Shown here one piece after another: positions 10,786 to 22,616 of a DNA stretch of 64,000 bases. The notes beneath the pieces were generated by a model that made no database searches, had not been told where the DNA came from, and saw only the letters and a list, made by a program, of their open reading frames with translations. Position 1 is the first letter of the stretch. Each line of letters begins with the position of its first letter. Made by a program: the position numbers and the translations under genes. The DNA is from Chamaecyparis obtusa (lineage: Eukaryota; Streptophyta; Pinopsida; Cupressales; Cupressaceae), in NCBI GenBank assembly GCA_027943335.1, contig BSBK01000760.1, positions 2,926,250 through 2,990,249 on the forward strand, read 5' to 3'.

Positions 10786-12324
10786 AGGTACTCTCATTAT
10801 CCATAAACAGTAGATTAGTTTTCTTTCCTGGTTGTGTGTTTATTTTAGGTCATGTGTGTAGGATAGTTTTGTTTTAGTAGGTGGTCTACTTGTCCCAAAG
10901 ATTTTGAATCCTTGTCATGGCTGTGAGAGGCATACATTCCTAGATAGAGCCACTGTTAGCACTGCCAAATTTTCCAACATTATTTTTTTAAAAAAAAAGT
11001 TTAAAATATATACCAGAAGATTTTTTGTTGGGTTAATGGCTTCCTAAAAATAATTCTAAGTCTTGGTTCCAATTTACCAGAAGAATTTTCTTATAATCCA
11101 GAAAGCCCTAGATAACTATCCTATCAAAATAACCCTAATGTCTTTCATTCTAAAAAAAAAACCCTAGGTCGACCCTCTATCTTTTTGTTTGGTCATTTCT
11201 TTTTAAGATGATACTTAAGTTTCTAAAATAAGCATGTGTCTTATTTTTACAGTCGGGTGGGGCCTTACCTCTTAGGTTTTTATTTACCCAAGCCAAACCT
11301 TTAATTTTTCCTAAGTCTGAAGTGCCCATGACCCTTTTAAATCTTTTCCTAAGTCCCGTGTCCTTTCCTAAGGTTTGGGAACTTTATTTAAGTTCTTATC
11401 TTCCTCATCAATCTGACGGTCAGTGCAATACCGCAATGAAAAGATGCAGGAAGATTAACCATCACGGCATTACGACAACCGTTGATGCATCAGACACTAA
11501 GTAGGTAAGGCAGGTGGGACCAGTTAGTTTTATTTTATACCAACCATTTGATTGGGGACATCTGATGACATGTAATCACTAGGCCCAGTTACTAAAGAGG
11601 TTAAGAGGTTGACATCTTGATTTTAATTTGACAGCCAACATAATCCCATGAATGAAAGCTAATCAAACATTTGTGATTGCAGCATTACGCCAGCTGTCGA
11701 TTTTCCATGAAGACATAAAACATGATAGTGGGGTCCAATCATAAAGTACTTAATGGAAACTATTGGATATCTTTCATCCAACGATGATAGTGAATCTAGG
11801 TGTCAAGTGGGTCTGAAAGATTGCAGTTTTGAGTTACTGTAGATCTATTTTGATCTAACAGTTGGTATAAAGGCATGATGAAAAAGTGCACGAGAGTTAC
11901 TAATCCTGACATTGCAATAATTTTCAAATGTTTTCTAAGTGAAGATTGACAGTTCTAATTTAAACTTAGCCAAATTTGGTGCAAAAGTAAATTCGCCTGT
12001 TGAGTTCAAACCATTCAAATTCTTAGAGAAGTTATGGTCGGATCATGTGGAATGAATTGTCAAGTATTAATGATTTTTGTGCACAATATATCTTTTAATT
12101 ATTTCATTTCTAAAAGAACAAAGCTACAGAGTTTGCAGAGCCTTGGTAACAAAAAACTATAGAGCAAATTGCCATTTTCTGAGAAATTGTTGAAACTAGT
12201 TAGTACTTATGAAGTATTGTCTCCCTACTTTTGTTTGTTTGCAATTCCTACTGAGACAATCTGGGTGGATTTCCTATACTTTTTCTTGATTCTCATATAT
12301 TTGTTGAAACCTTGAATTTTGAAA
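10786..12324 (+). other. Spacer between pol and accessory ORF, possible internal promoter
   Basis: No coding signal is seen over 1.5 kb. The sequence is AT-rich with two partly similar blocks, GGCATTACGACAACCGTTGATG near 11466 and GCATTACGCCAGCTGTCGAT near 11683 in shortened form. TATAAAGG occurs at 11866-11873, about 450 nt upstream of the accessory ORF start. A spacer this long makes read-through from pol unlikely, so a separate promoter is plausible. That is inference. Confidence 0.4.
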
Positions 12325-15300
12325 ATGGCACTGAGGAGGGATTTAAAAAGAAAGTTTGAATATCATGAGAGGGGTGTACATGATGACCTATTAGAGCAGT
12401 TTAATCATTCAACCACTGACACAATCAAAGAAAAGCAATTGGTACCCAAAAACCCTAGGTTCAAAGTAGCAGATGGCCTATATGACAATGGCAATTATAT
12501 GAGAGATGCTAACATTGAGGTCTCTAGTTTAGTACTATATTTTAGAGTGGATTTCAGCCAGAGACATGCCTTTGCTCCCAGTAGCAATGTATGGTAGTTT
12601 GAGTTAGGGAAAATTGTTGTACCCAATGTGTTCGTGGATGCAGATATCATTATCCAAGTAGCACAAAGATATGATCATGTAGCTAGGGTAGTTAGAGATA
12701 TCAATGGAAACCCTTTAGTCGGTATCATAGCTGAAGAAATTAGAGAAGTTTTTAGGTTGAGTGAACCTACCAATGATATGGAGAAAATAGACTTTGATGA
12801 ACAAAGATAGATCTATATGGCTCAAAGGGACTATCTCATAAATGGTCTTATGAAGGAATTTTTCAACAAATTTGGAGGTCTAATTATAGTAGGGCCAAAT
12901 ACATGAGAACCATTCAGGATAGATTAATTTAATCTTAGGGCAAAGGGTGTGGATTGGTCACTGTGCCAAATTTTTGGAGAAGATGCTCAAGAAGAGATGC
13001 TAGTGCACTACATGTTCATGATGGCACAAATTCTACACCCTTATTTGGTAGTCACTTTTTATTTTTCCCCTTTCTTGGCTGAATTAATTCATGAGGGACT
13101 AATGAGAATCCAGAAAACCAAAGTAGATAGACCCTTTTGTTGGTATTACTTGATGATGTATATGTTTTTGTATAAGGGTGCAAATTACTTTGCGAAAGAA
13201 ATGGACCTTATGAGGCAGAAGGATGGTGAAGAAATGTCGGTCCAATTGTGGAATCTAAATATGACTTGGGATATAAATGAGACCAGTTTTGTCACCTTTG
13301 ATAGATGTTTTGCATCAAGACTTAGGGCTTTGTTATTTCTAGAAAACCCAAGAATCCCAAAGACCTTGTTGGATCTCCTTAGACCTAAGAAATATGCCAC
13401 TGACATAAAGATTGTCCACAATTGGGGTGATTTTATCCTCTACCCAGTGTTTATTGTAATCAATGTGTATGGTTTTAGAGGAAATCCTTTTATACTACCA
13501 TATTAGGTCCCTATCAAGATTGGAGTTGTAGAATTTTTGAGGCAACTTGCAGGGTTGCAAGAAGATCCTCTCACAGGAAGAGCTAGAGGAACTCTTTTCC
13601 CTACTACCATAGTAGCCCACCAATTTGTGATCACAAAAGGTGGATGGTCCGATATGGACAAGATCTTGCAGCCATATCACATGACCACTTTAGTTTCTAG
13701 GGCACCAAATTCTGAGGGTTTCTATAATGATATGTTTAAGAAGAGAAAAAGGTGTGCCTCTATGGATCACATTTTCAATTTTCTTGAGGATATTATCAGG
13801 ACTATCTTTGATTTACAAGAATAGGAAATCAGGAAGGAGAAGTGGCTAGTGTATAAAAAGACACTACACTTTGTTCAGCATTTTGTCAGAGATTATGATC
13901 CCGTAAAGGATTTTACCCCTTTTGAGAAGAAGATAGATGCTCTTATAAGCCATTTTTAGGGTATCATCTAGATCTTGAATGAAAAGAAAGAAAATGTGAT
14001 GTAAACTGAGTGAGAAAGGGATAGATTTGTGTTAAGTAAGCCTATATTTTCCAAAATGGTGCCCTCGAGAAAATATATGGTACAGATGAAGACTAGATAC
14101 AGTGTGGTCATACCAGGACCAAACAAATAAGAACAAACCAAAAGGGAAGAGGATATCCCTTCCACTTCTAAGGAAGCTGAGATACAAGACAAAAAAGAGG
14201 AATCTCCTAGATCACCATAGAATCAACCAATTGAAGTTGATTTTGATTCTCCACCTCCACCATAAAGGAAAATAATTTAAGAAAGGCTTGCACAAGTTGA
14301 GGAGGAATATTATCCTACCTAATCACCCTTAAATCTTGTAGATTATCAAGAGGTGGAAGAGAAACTACAATAATTGGGAAGTTTTGGTTAAATATGCCTG
14401 ACCTATGAAGAGATAAATGAGGGGATACCAGAGCCACCCAAGTAACCGGAATCAAATCTAACAGTAGGGGAAATGGCTATCAAGGAACTAGATCCTATCA
14501 CCAAGAAGGGATGTGAGGAGTTCCTTGCAGATGATGCCTTTTTCAAGGCCAGGGCCCTCATGCAATTCTTGTGGAAATTGCACTTAAATCAACTGAAAGA
14601 AACCTTTGAAAAAAGACAGGAGCAAGATCCATAGAAGGACCTCAAGTTCATAGAAGATGAGGTAAGGAAAGAAATGAAAGAAAGGTTTGAGACAATTACT
14701 CCAAAAAAAGGGAGGGAACTAGTGAAGAATGTAAGGGTGCTCATTCTCCCTGAGTGGGACATTGTTGATGCAGTTGGCCTTGATGTTGTTAGGAAGAAGA
14801 TCACACTGGCCCACAAGACCAAAGAGGAGGCAGAGAAAGAAATCTAAGGTGTCACTTTTAGTAATGACCATCAAGCCTTGGTCATGTGGTATCTCAAGAA
14901 GAATGAGACTAATAAAGGTAAACAAATTGTTAGGGGTGATCATTCAGGTAGTTTGCTAGTACAAAGGGTCAGTGAAACCTCAATTGTTGAAGCATCAGGC
15001 ATGGCTTTGGAGACATCCAAACTCAGTGTGAAAGTGGTAGAAAGGGAAGCCAGGGAGAAATAAGAGATTGCATTAAAGCTTCAGAAAATGTTGAAAGCTT
15101 ATGGAGAGATGAAGATGGAAATTAGTGAGAAGGATAATTTGATAGTAGAATTAAGAAAGAGGTTAGGAGAGTAAGGCCCAATCCAAATATCTAAACAATT
15201 AAAAATTGCTTCCTCTCATTCTATCCCTCCTTCATCTAGTCCAATAATTGAATTCCCCTTCTCCCCTTTTCCTCCACCTATTGAGGATGATGATATAACA

Positions 15301-15990
15301 CAGAGAGAAATATTGGAGAATGAAAGATGGGATTTCTTTGAGAAGGAAAAGAAATTGAGGAATGAGAGACAACTATTTGAGAAAGGAAAACTAGAAGTGT
15401 CCTTGAAATATGAAAACAAAATAAGAGACACAATTTTGTAGTTTGCTGAGGGTGTTGAGCCCAAAGAGATTTATAAGGTTGGAGAGGAATTAGTTAAAAT
15501 TTTGAATTCTTTTAAGGAAGAAGTGGCCACTTTGGACCCAATTTTGGATAGGTGGGTTTCTAGGAGAGATAGGTTAAAATTATTTTATTCTTTGATTAAA
15601 ACTCAATAGATTTTAGATGAACAATTGAAAGGTACCTATAAATTTGTTAAAACCTTATTTGATTTTGTAGTGAAAAGGGAAAAATTAAAAAGAAAGGAAA
15701 TAGTCCTAAGGGAAAGATATTACCAAGATTTCTTTCAAATGTTTTTTGACATTTTCAAAAGGAATGGAACTATAAAAGACAAAAAGGTATGGTTGGGACA
15801 ACTAGATGAAGAATTATAAACCAGGGTAAGTAGCATCTTGAGTGCAGATAGCAATATTCTGTTTGTCTAGACAATTGAAATACTACAAGATGCCAAAGTG
15901 CTTTTTGAATCCCTAAACAAAGAGGTCCATCAGGTAAATTTTGATTAGGATATTTTGGTACAGAAGAGAGATGAGGTGATAGCCTTTTAT
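12325..15990 (+). pseudogene. Large accessory ORF (about 1,200 codons) of unknown function
   Basis: The frame starts with MALRRDLKRKFEYHERG at 12325 and can be followed through about 15 stops to about 15990. The N-terminal half looks globular, with IAEEIREVFRLSEPTND, FSPFLAELIHEGLMRIQKTK, YYLMMYMFLYKGANYFAKEM and a WNLNMTWDI block. The C-terminal half is charged and coiled-coil-like, rich in Lys/Glu, and ends with ILQDAKVLFESLNKEVHQV. No signal peptide or clear membrane anchor argues for an Env protein, although extra genes downstream of integrase in Tat elements are often called env-like. The N-terminal hydrophobic block and the C-terminal SL.K..HQ..FD pattern resemble the accessory ORF at 22617-26151. 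Function unknown. Confidence 0.65.
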
Positions 15991-16240
15991 TGGCCTAGTG
16001 AAGAACATCTTGGGAAGCTACATATTCTTTGGAGAGTGTAAAGAATGAAGAGTTACCCACTGAAGTTGCAACATGTGGCACTTCTTCAACTCCTTGAATC
16101 AAGACAAACAACATAAAAGATCTCATATAGTTAGGGAAAACGCAAAAGCAACACTTGGTAGAAGTTGAACTGACTTTGGAAATTGTTGCAAATTTTGGCA
16201 CTCAAGTCAATAAGAAAATTTGTAAAATGTAATAGAAAAA

Positions 16241-17190
16241 TGTTATATATGTCAAAATCTTGTCTTATATGATTGTCATTTTTTTGTCTCTTCTAAAATG
16301 ATCCGAAGCTTAAACATTTAGATTGACAAGTTCTGAGTTTAGGTTATAGTAGACTGTATTAAGTCAGGTTTTTAATATAGAAGATAAAGTATTACTAGTT
16401 TTTTCCAATATTTATATGGCTTATATTCTAAAGTGATGTGTATACATGAAAAATGATTCAGAAAATTGAATACAAAATCCAGGGTTTACATCTCTCCTAT
16501 GTGTATTATTTCTTTGAGTTATGAATAGATTCATTGCATGGAATTCCTCTGTGTATGTGTTGTCATTCTTCATCTTTGATCTAAAGATAAAATTAAATAA
16601 GCTTTGGATATAACACTAATTCTCTGGGGTTTGCATAAGGATATCAATAAGTAGTGTGAATTTAGGAGTTCTCTGATTAAAATTATCACAAGGTGGTAGT
16701 ATTTTTTGAGATTATAAATCATTAATGTTCAGTATATTTTCTGTATTTCACTTTGTAGTAAGATTTTTCCCAATGGATAAGGCACTGGTCAGGAATGAGC
16801 CTATTCTATAGAAATGACTGCTTAATGGAGTTTTGTTGTATTCCTAATCATTGATATAAATCTGTCAAAATATTTGAAGTATTGTGACCTATAAATTATG
16901 TCTTATATAATGGTAATGGAGAATCAATAAATGAGTGGTTATCATTTAGTGTTTCCTTACCATATATTTGTTGAATTGAAATCCAGTCTATGATTGTTAA
17001 AATAAGGTTTTTTTTAATGGATTAGGAGCACCCTCCTTGGCCTTGTAGAGCCAAAAGTGCAGAGGGCAGTCTTGTGCCTATAGTTGGTCTAGTCGTCTTA
17101 TAATTCTATATTTGGATCTAACCCCTCCTTAAAAACTATAGATGTATTGGTTGATACTAAAAGCATAAAGTCCGGTTTGAGGAACCAACA
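16241..17190 (+). mobile_element. Right LTR of gypsy element
   Basis: This is a direct repeat of 2486-3501 with many substitutions. It starts TGTTATATATG after an A-rich tract and ends GGAACCAACA at 17190. Relative to the left copy it lacks about 65 bp between two AAGCTT-containing repeats, including the TATAAAAGG motif. It borders directly on a different repeat family at 17191. Confidence 0.7.
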
Positions 17191-17527
17191 GGTATTTTGC
17201 TATTTTTATTTATCATTTATTTGCGGTACCTTTTGGGATATAAAACCTTTAGAATCCTTTGCTTATTTATTTTTTATGTTGGGTTTGTTATCCATGTGAG
17301 GTTTATTTAAAATAATTAATTAATGTACACATAATTCTATGTCATGGAACGCTCGATAATGGTTAACTTTAATTGAGTTTTACTTATGTGCTTGTTTGTT
17401 ACATCTTATGTTATATTGCTTTCGCATTGTTATCATTATGTTTTTTGTAAAATCTTAAGAAAACAATTATTTTGTAAACATAGCAACATGTTTTAGGTTA
17501 AATTATCTTGGGTTCCCTAGAGGGGCA
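17191..17527 (+). mobile_element. 3' part of an LTR of the TGTAATGCCCC family
   Basis: The end, TTGGGTTCCCTAGAGGGGCATTACA, is homologous over about 215 bp to 56552-56766 and, inverted, to 51975-52190. Similarity with 56095-56200 (around GGTACCTTT and GTTTGTTATCC) extends further left. It is followed by a degenerate initiator-Met-type PBS (TGTATTAGAG, near 17536), so this is a 5' LTR end. The gypsy element ends inside it at 17190. Confidence 0.6.
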
Positions 17528-20500
17528 TTACATTTTGTGTATTAGAGTTGATCACAGTTGTCACGACAAGTTAGGGATCAATGCTAGTTTGATCCTTATT
17601 GTTATTTTATTATTTTCTAGGAAGTACACCAAAGTGAATTCATATTTGTGGAATAAAGATGAATCAATCCATTTTGGGATTTGTATAATTTAATTTTTTT
17701 AATTTTTATGTCTTAAGTGATTTTAATTGCCCTTTTTGTATTTTGGCAAAAAGTTGCATATAATGAAGACATATACTTCATTTTGAGACTTAGTCATTTT
17801 GTAGTGCATTTTATTCCCACAACCCTCTTATGAGCATTTTAGAGGTTTCTTTGTTGGGTGGCTTCTACTGATAAATTTTTGTGGGTGGTGGCACATTGGA
17901 TTCAGATTGTGATTGCTCCACTTTGTATGCAGGCTTGTCTAGTTTTGTGGAGGATTTTATTTATTATCTCCATTTTAGAGTTTTCTCCAAGTGGTGAGGT
18001 AGGGCTTCCTCAAATTTTCATTTCACTTCATTATTTGAATTAAAGTAGATTGGTATTAGTTCATGTGCTAAGAATTAGTATTCTCCCACATTTTCACTAC
18101 TTTTAATTGCCCGATTGGGCTTGTATGATTTTATTTCAAAATCAAATGAAAAAAGTAATGTTAGGCGAGTCAAATTTTAATAAATGATAGGAATGTGTAT
18201 TTTATTACAATTTTTCCTTATTGGAAGTTTTAGATCCAAAGAGCATCTTTATATTTTTAAGTTTTAATGTTTGAATTTTTGAGCTTTTTCATGGCCTCTA
18301 ATGATAGTTTTTCCCTTGGACCTATATATGGTCCTGATTGGGATTTTGTAGAATTGGGAATCTTGTCATTTTGACAATTGATTATTTTGTTGAGTAATGA
18401 CTTTAGTGTATGAGATTTTAATATTGAGAGGATTCTTGGTTGTTTCGTTAGCTTATGAGCCATGTGAGTGTGTACCCAAGATTAACCCTTAAACCTTTTA
18501 TTTTGGTCATCCCTTTCCTTGAAGAGATTTCAATCCTAATTTTATTGAATTTTTGGGATATTGTGTATGTGAGAACCAATGGGTTCTCCAGGAATCACAA
18601 GATTTCACTTTTGATTTTGGGGGATTTTCTTCAATGCCTTATTTTGCCTACCCTCTAATGTTGGATTATTGCCATGTTGACATATTTTGGTTGTTGGCCT
18701 TGGTTGTATCATGTGATTATGATGGGATCATGAGGTCAAAATGAATAGAGGGCATTCTAGTTAATTAATACCACTATCCAAACTTCCCCTTTTATTACCA
18801 ATTTTATGGTTGTACACACCAAGCTGTTATATAGCTGAAAGTTGGTACTTTTGTGTATTTTGTGCTTTAAGAGCCTTCCTTGTGCTTATTAAGGTGTACG
18901 AAAAATTGCATTGGGATTGTTTCTCTTGGAAATGAGGCCAATTGAGTGTTCTTTTGTTTTATGCTATTGCATTGGTTTTGTTGGCTTATGTTAATGCTGA
19001 ATTTGAGATCAAGTCTTGATTCACTAATGTTTGTGTTGAGATGACATCATGAGAACAATTGATTTATGCCTTTTTGGGATCTACGAGGGATGCGTGCTCT
19101 TGTTTTGAGACCAATCGATCTTTCCTTTCTTCATTTTGAATTTGAGAGTCTTTTATTACATTATTCTTGTATTACAATTGTTATTTACTACCTCAGAGAT
19201 GAACTTAGGAGTTTGGTTGTTGGAGTGGGGTGGCTCCTAACGTGGATCTTAGAATGTAAATGGCTAGCACAAAAAATATCAAGGATTCCTCAAAAGGTGA
19301 TAACATAATAAAATAAATTGGGGGGCAAAAACTAATAAGAGTTAATTTGATTGCTTGGATACCCAAGGATGTTGATCGAAGGTAAGTCAGTGCTTGGTTG
19401 TTCAAGGATGTTGGTAGAAGGAATTATATCTAGTTGTTCGATGGCATTGTTGAAATATGCATACCAAGTGTAGCCATCTATGAATATTGACCAAAATCTC
19501 AATGTTACAGGGGCCATCACATGCCATGTAATGATACTCTATTCTTGATTCCTTGCACTAAACCATTGTTAGTATTGAGTAGTGATCTTGGTGTACTTGC
19601 ATTCTCTATATCTACATGTTGAGTGTTCGAGCCACATTACATTTTTTTAATCTATAACTGAGTGACTACATTGGGATTACTATACCATCCCTTGATTCTT
19701 GCACTTGTATGGCATGAGTGATAGTCTACTTTGTCTATGCATATTATGTGTTTGGGTCATGTGACCATCTCTATGAGCATGGTCAGGTGGGCCTAAGGGT
19801 ACTGCATGGTTTGGTGGCATTGCGTGTCACTATTGGGGACTAATGTATAGGTGAAAAACTAATTATAGTTCTATAAAATTGAGTATGATGATCTCTCTTT
19901 AATCCCCTTGTACTTACTTTTAGTGATTTCATATTATATTTCTATGCTTAGTAGATTAGTTTCATTTATGTTAATTTTATCAAGTGATTATGGCCTTAAT
20001 CAAGGGTATACAATACTCCATGGTGTGGATGTAGATGTTAGCTAGCTATACATTGGTTTTGACTTAGGTACTTTTATTTAACTTTTCCAATTTTATTAGG
20101 AAAAATTATGGATCGACACATGCACTTGCTCTGACATTTGCATAGATCAATGTCTCTACATGTAGAATGACATTTCCAAGTCTCTAGTATAAGAATTTTG
20201 CCAGAGAATTTTACCAGTTATTCAATCGATGTTTTCATTTTAAACTAATATCCTTTGTGGTTTTACATCTCTGCCTACCTTTGGCACCTTTTTCAAGTTT
20301 CATGCTTTATTGGAATCATTGTTATACCTTCCATTATTATTTGATCTAGTCATATTCTACGGTGGTTATTTTGTATTCCTTGTCATAAAAAGGAAATGAA
20401 ATTGTATGATTAATCATCATAGGAACACTTTCCATTGGTATAAAAATGAATCATTGTTTAGATGGATTCAAAGAATGGATTTAGTCTCCCCTATTTGTAT

Positions 20501-21155
20501 GATGTGAGTTATTGCTAGCTTGGCCTTGTGTAGCTCAATGGATATTATTTTGGCTCTTGTTAGGTGATCTCAAGAATATGTGTGTATTTAGGGTTTCATG
20601 GAACACTTGGGAATGATTGTAATACTTTCACTTCTACACGATCATGTGATGATCGTTGTATGTTTCTTTAGTGCTAATGAAATATATGATATTTTTATGT
20701 ACTATTGAAGTTAATGCTTATGTAATTAAAATAAAAATATATATTTTTATGCACTATTGCGGTTAATGCTTATGTAATTAAAAAAATAAATTTTTACTAG
20801 TGCATACTTTAGCCTATTGTTCCATAGGTTCCTTTGCAGGGAATTACAAGTTTTTGAACTTTTGAGGCCATCACTTGAGAAAAAAAATTTTATTTTTAAA
20901 ATTTTACATGTCATTAGAAAGCTCTCAATATTCACTATACAAATCTTAGCTCCTTTATAAGTACTTTTTCAAGTACATAGTGGTATATATTTATTCATTT
21001 CTTATTTTTCATTATGTCTCAACTAATATAGTTGCATAGGAGTTAGTTTCTCTTGTCATGGGATAGGGAGAGTAGAGTCATCCTCTTTATGATGTCATAT
21101 TTCCCTTACTCTTTCCTAATAGAAAAATCACTTCGAAGGGTGAATTTTTTAAGAA
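17528..21155. other. No recognisable gene
   Basis: This AT-rich sequence has only short chance ORFs. No gag, pol or host exon was recognised on either strand. By position it would be the internal region of the preceding LTR family, but nothing coding survives. It contains the small tandem duplication at 20695-20800. Confidence 0.5.
20695..20800. repeat. Two-copy tandem repeat, about 53 bp unit
   Basis: Two adjacent copies share TTAATGCTTATGTAATTAAA after a TATGyACTATTG start, and both end in an A/T-rich run. Confidence 0.8.
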
Positions 21156-21160
21156 TCTCA

Positions 21161-22410
21161 TGTTAGGATAGGAAAGATAAAGTATTGAGAGAGGAGGGGT
21201 GAATCAGTATCCTCAAAAACTTTTACTAAATCAACAATCTGCAATAGTAGTGTCTATCTAACCAACTGATTCCATTGTTTGGAACATACATTCAAATAAC
21301 TTGTAAATGTAAAGTGCATGAAAACAAACAACAAATCATTCATGAAATATAACAAATGACACAACTATTTTGGTTACACAACCCTTGTTAAAAGGTAAAA
21401 ACTGCAGTGGGGATGGCACCCACAAATTCTTCACTACTGTAGTAAATAAAGTATGCTAGTTAAGGATACAAGTGTGATCACTTCTGGTGATCTTATCCTA
21501 TTAGGAGTAACTTAAGATTGATTAGATCTACCTTGTAAAAGGATTTTAGAAACACCAAATAAGTGTGCACTCGGTTAGGAGATTTACAACAGATGGTTAA
21601 GTCTACTCTGTTAAGAGATTTTCAATCCTTCTATAATGGCTAAAAGATAATAGAAAATATTTGCAATTGACAACTTCAACTTGTCTGAATCAGATCTATG
21701 AAATGCTAAATAGTTTTCACAATGATGTGTAGTATATTACTCTCTGTCCTTCTCGCTAGCCTTGTATGTTTTTGATAAAACTGAATACTATTTCTGATAA
21801 CTACTCATTCATGTAAAACATTGTCTGAATTCTAATGTCCTATAGGCAGTTACTTCTTCATGAAATCCTTGTCATGTCCTTCTCCTTACCTATGTCAAAA
21901 TGACATTAATTAAAATTCTATAGAAAATTGCTTTGACCTAATTAGGTTTAGATCATCTTAGAAAACCTAAGATCTACAGTGTACAAAAATAACCTAGATC
22001 TAACTATTACATAGGAATCATCACAACAATTAATGATCACATCCAAAATAACTATGCCTCGATCTTGGTAAAATGTTTATAGATCTCTGAAAACCATTTT
22101 CATAGAGATATGTGCCATTACTGATTACTATGCCATTTCCTGAACAACTCAATAAACACTGCATTCTTTGTTCAGTGAATAACCTGATGCTTGGTGTGTA
22201 GAATGCTCGATGCTTGGTATACTTTGACGCTCGTTTAACATGCTTGGTTAAGCCTGTATCTGTTTAACTTTCAGTTCTTCCTTGAGATTTCTCGATATGA
22301 AGTCTTTGTAAGTTCAACCGACTAGCTTCTATAGCTTCTTATTTCATCTTTTACCGACTGATCTTAGTTGATACTAATGAAAATACTTAATGCTTAAATA
22401 GAGATAACAA
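21161..22410 (-). mobile_element. 3' LTR of the non-autonomous copia element
   Basis: On the plus strand it runs from TGTTAGGATAGG to GAGATAACA, 1,250 bp, colinear with 28149-29415. The adjoining bases 22411-22420 read, on the minus strand, ACAGGGAGAT, a short polypurine tract placed correctly before the LTR. Confidence 0.9.
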
Positions 22411-22616
22411 TCTCCCTGTTTGGGACTAGTATCAAAACCATAATGTATATATGCTGAATCTCAAAAAATTTCTAACTTCATATATTCATATACCCAAAAT
22501 TTACTAACTCTTCTACAAAAAAATCCCCCTCGAAGCATGCTCTTGGTATGTAGTGAAGTACATTGGCATATACATGATTTCCCCCTTTTTTAAATTAATA
22601 CCAAATCAAAATGTAC

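Larger units (their letters stand above)
2110..17190 (+). mobile_element. Tat-like Ty3/gypsy element, probably part of a tandem pair
   Basis: The order is LTR (2486-3501), PBS, gag, protease, archaeal-type RNase H, RT, RNase H, integrase, 1.5-kb spacer, accessory ORF, LTR (16241-17190). The order PR-RT-RNH-INT, an extra RNase H and a long 3' internal region with an extra ORF place it in the Tat group of Ty3/gypsy. Every coding module has several stops or frameshifts, so it is inactive. Bases 2110-2485 repeat the sequence upstream of the right LTR. The left LTR is therefore preceded by another copy's 3' internal end, into which the copia element (852-2109) was inserted. Confidence 0.8.

Noticed and set aside
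12325..15990. Env-like gene of the gypsy element
   Set aside because: Position fits, but no signal peptide, clear transmembrane anchor or cleavage motif is visible. The C-terminus is coiled coil and charged.
17508..19520. Several 60-80 codon frames after the gypsy element
   Set aside because: No motif, no consistent frame and AT-rich composition. They are treated as chance ORFs.
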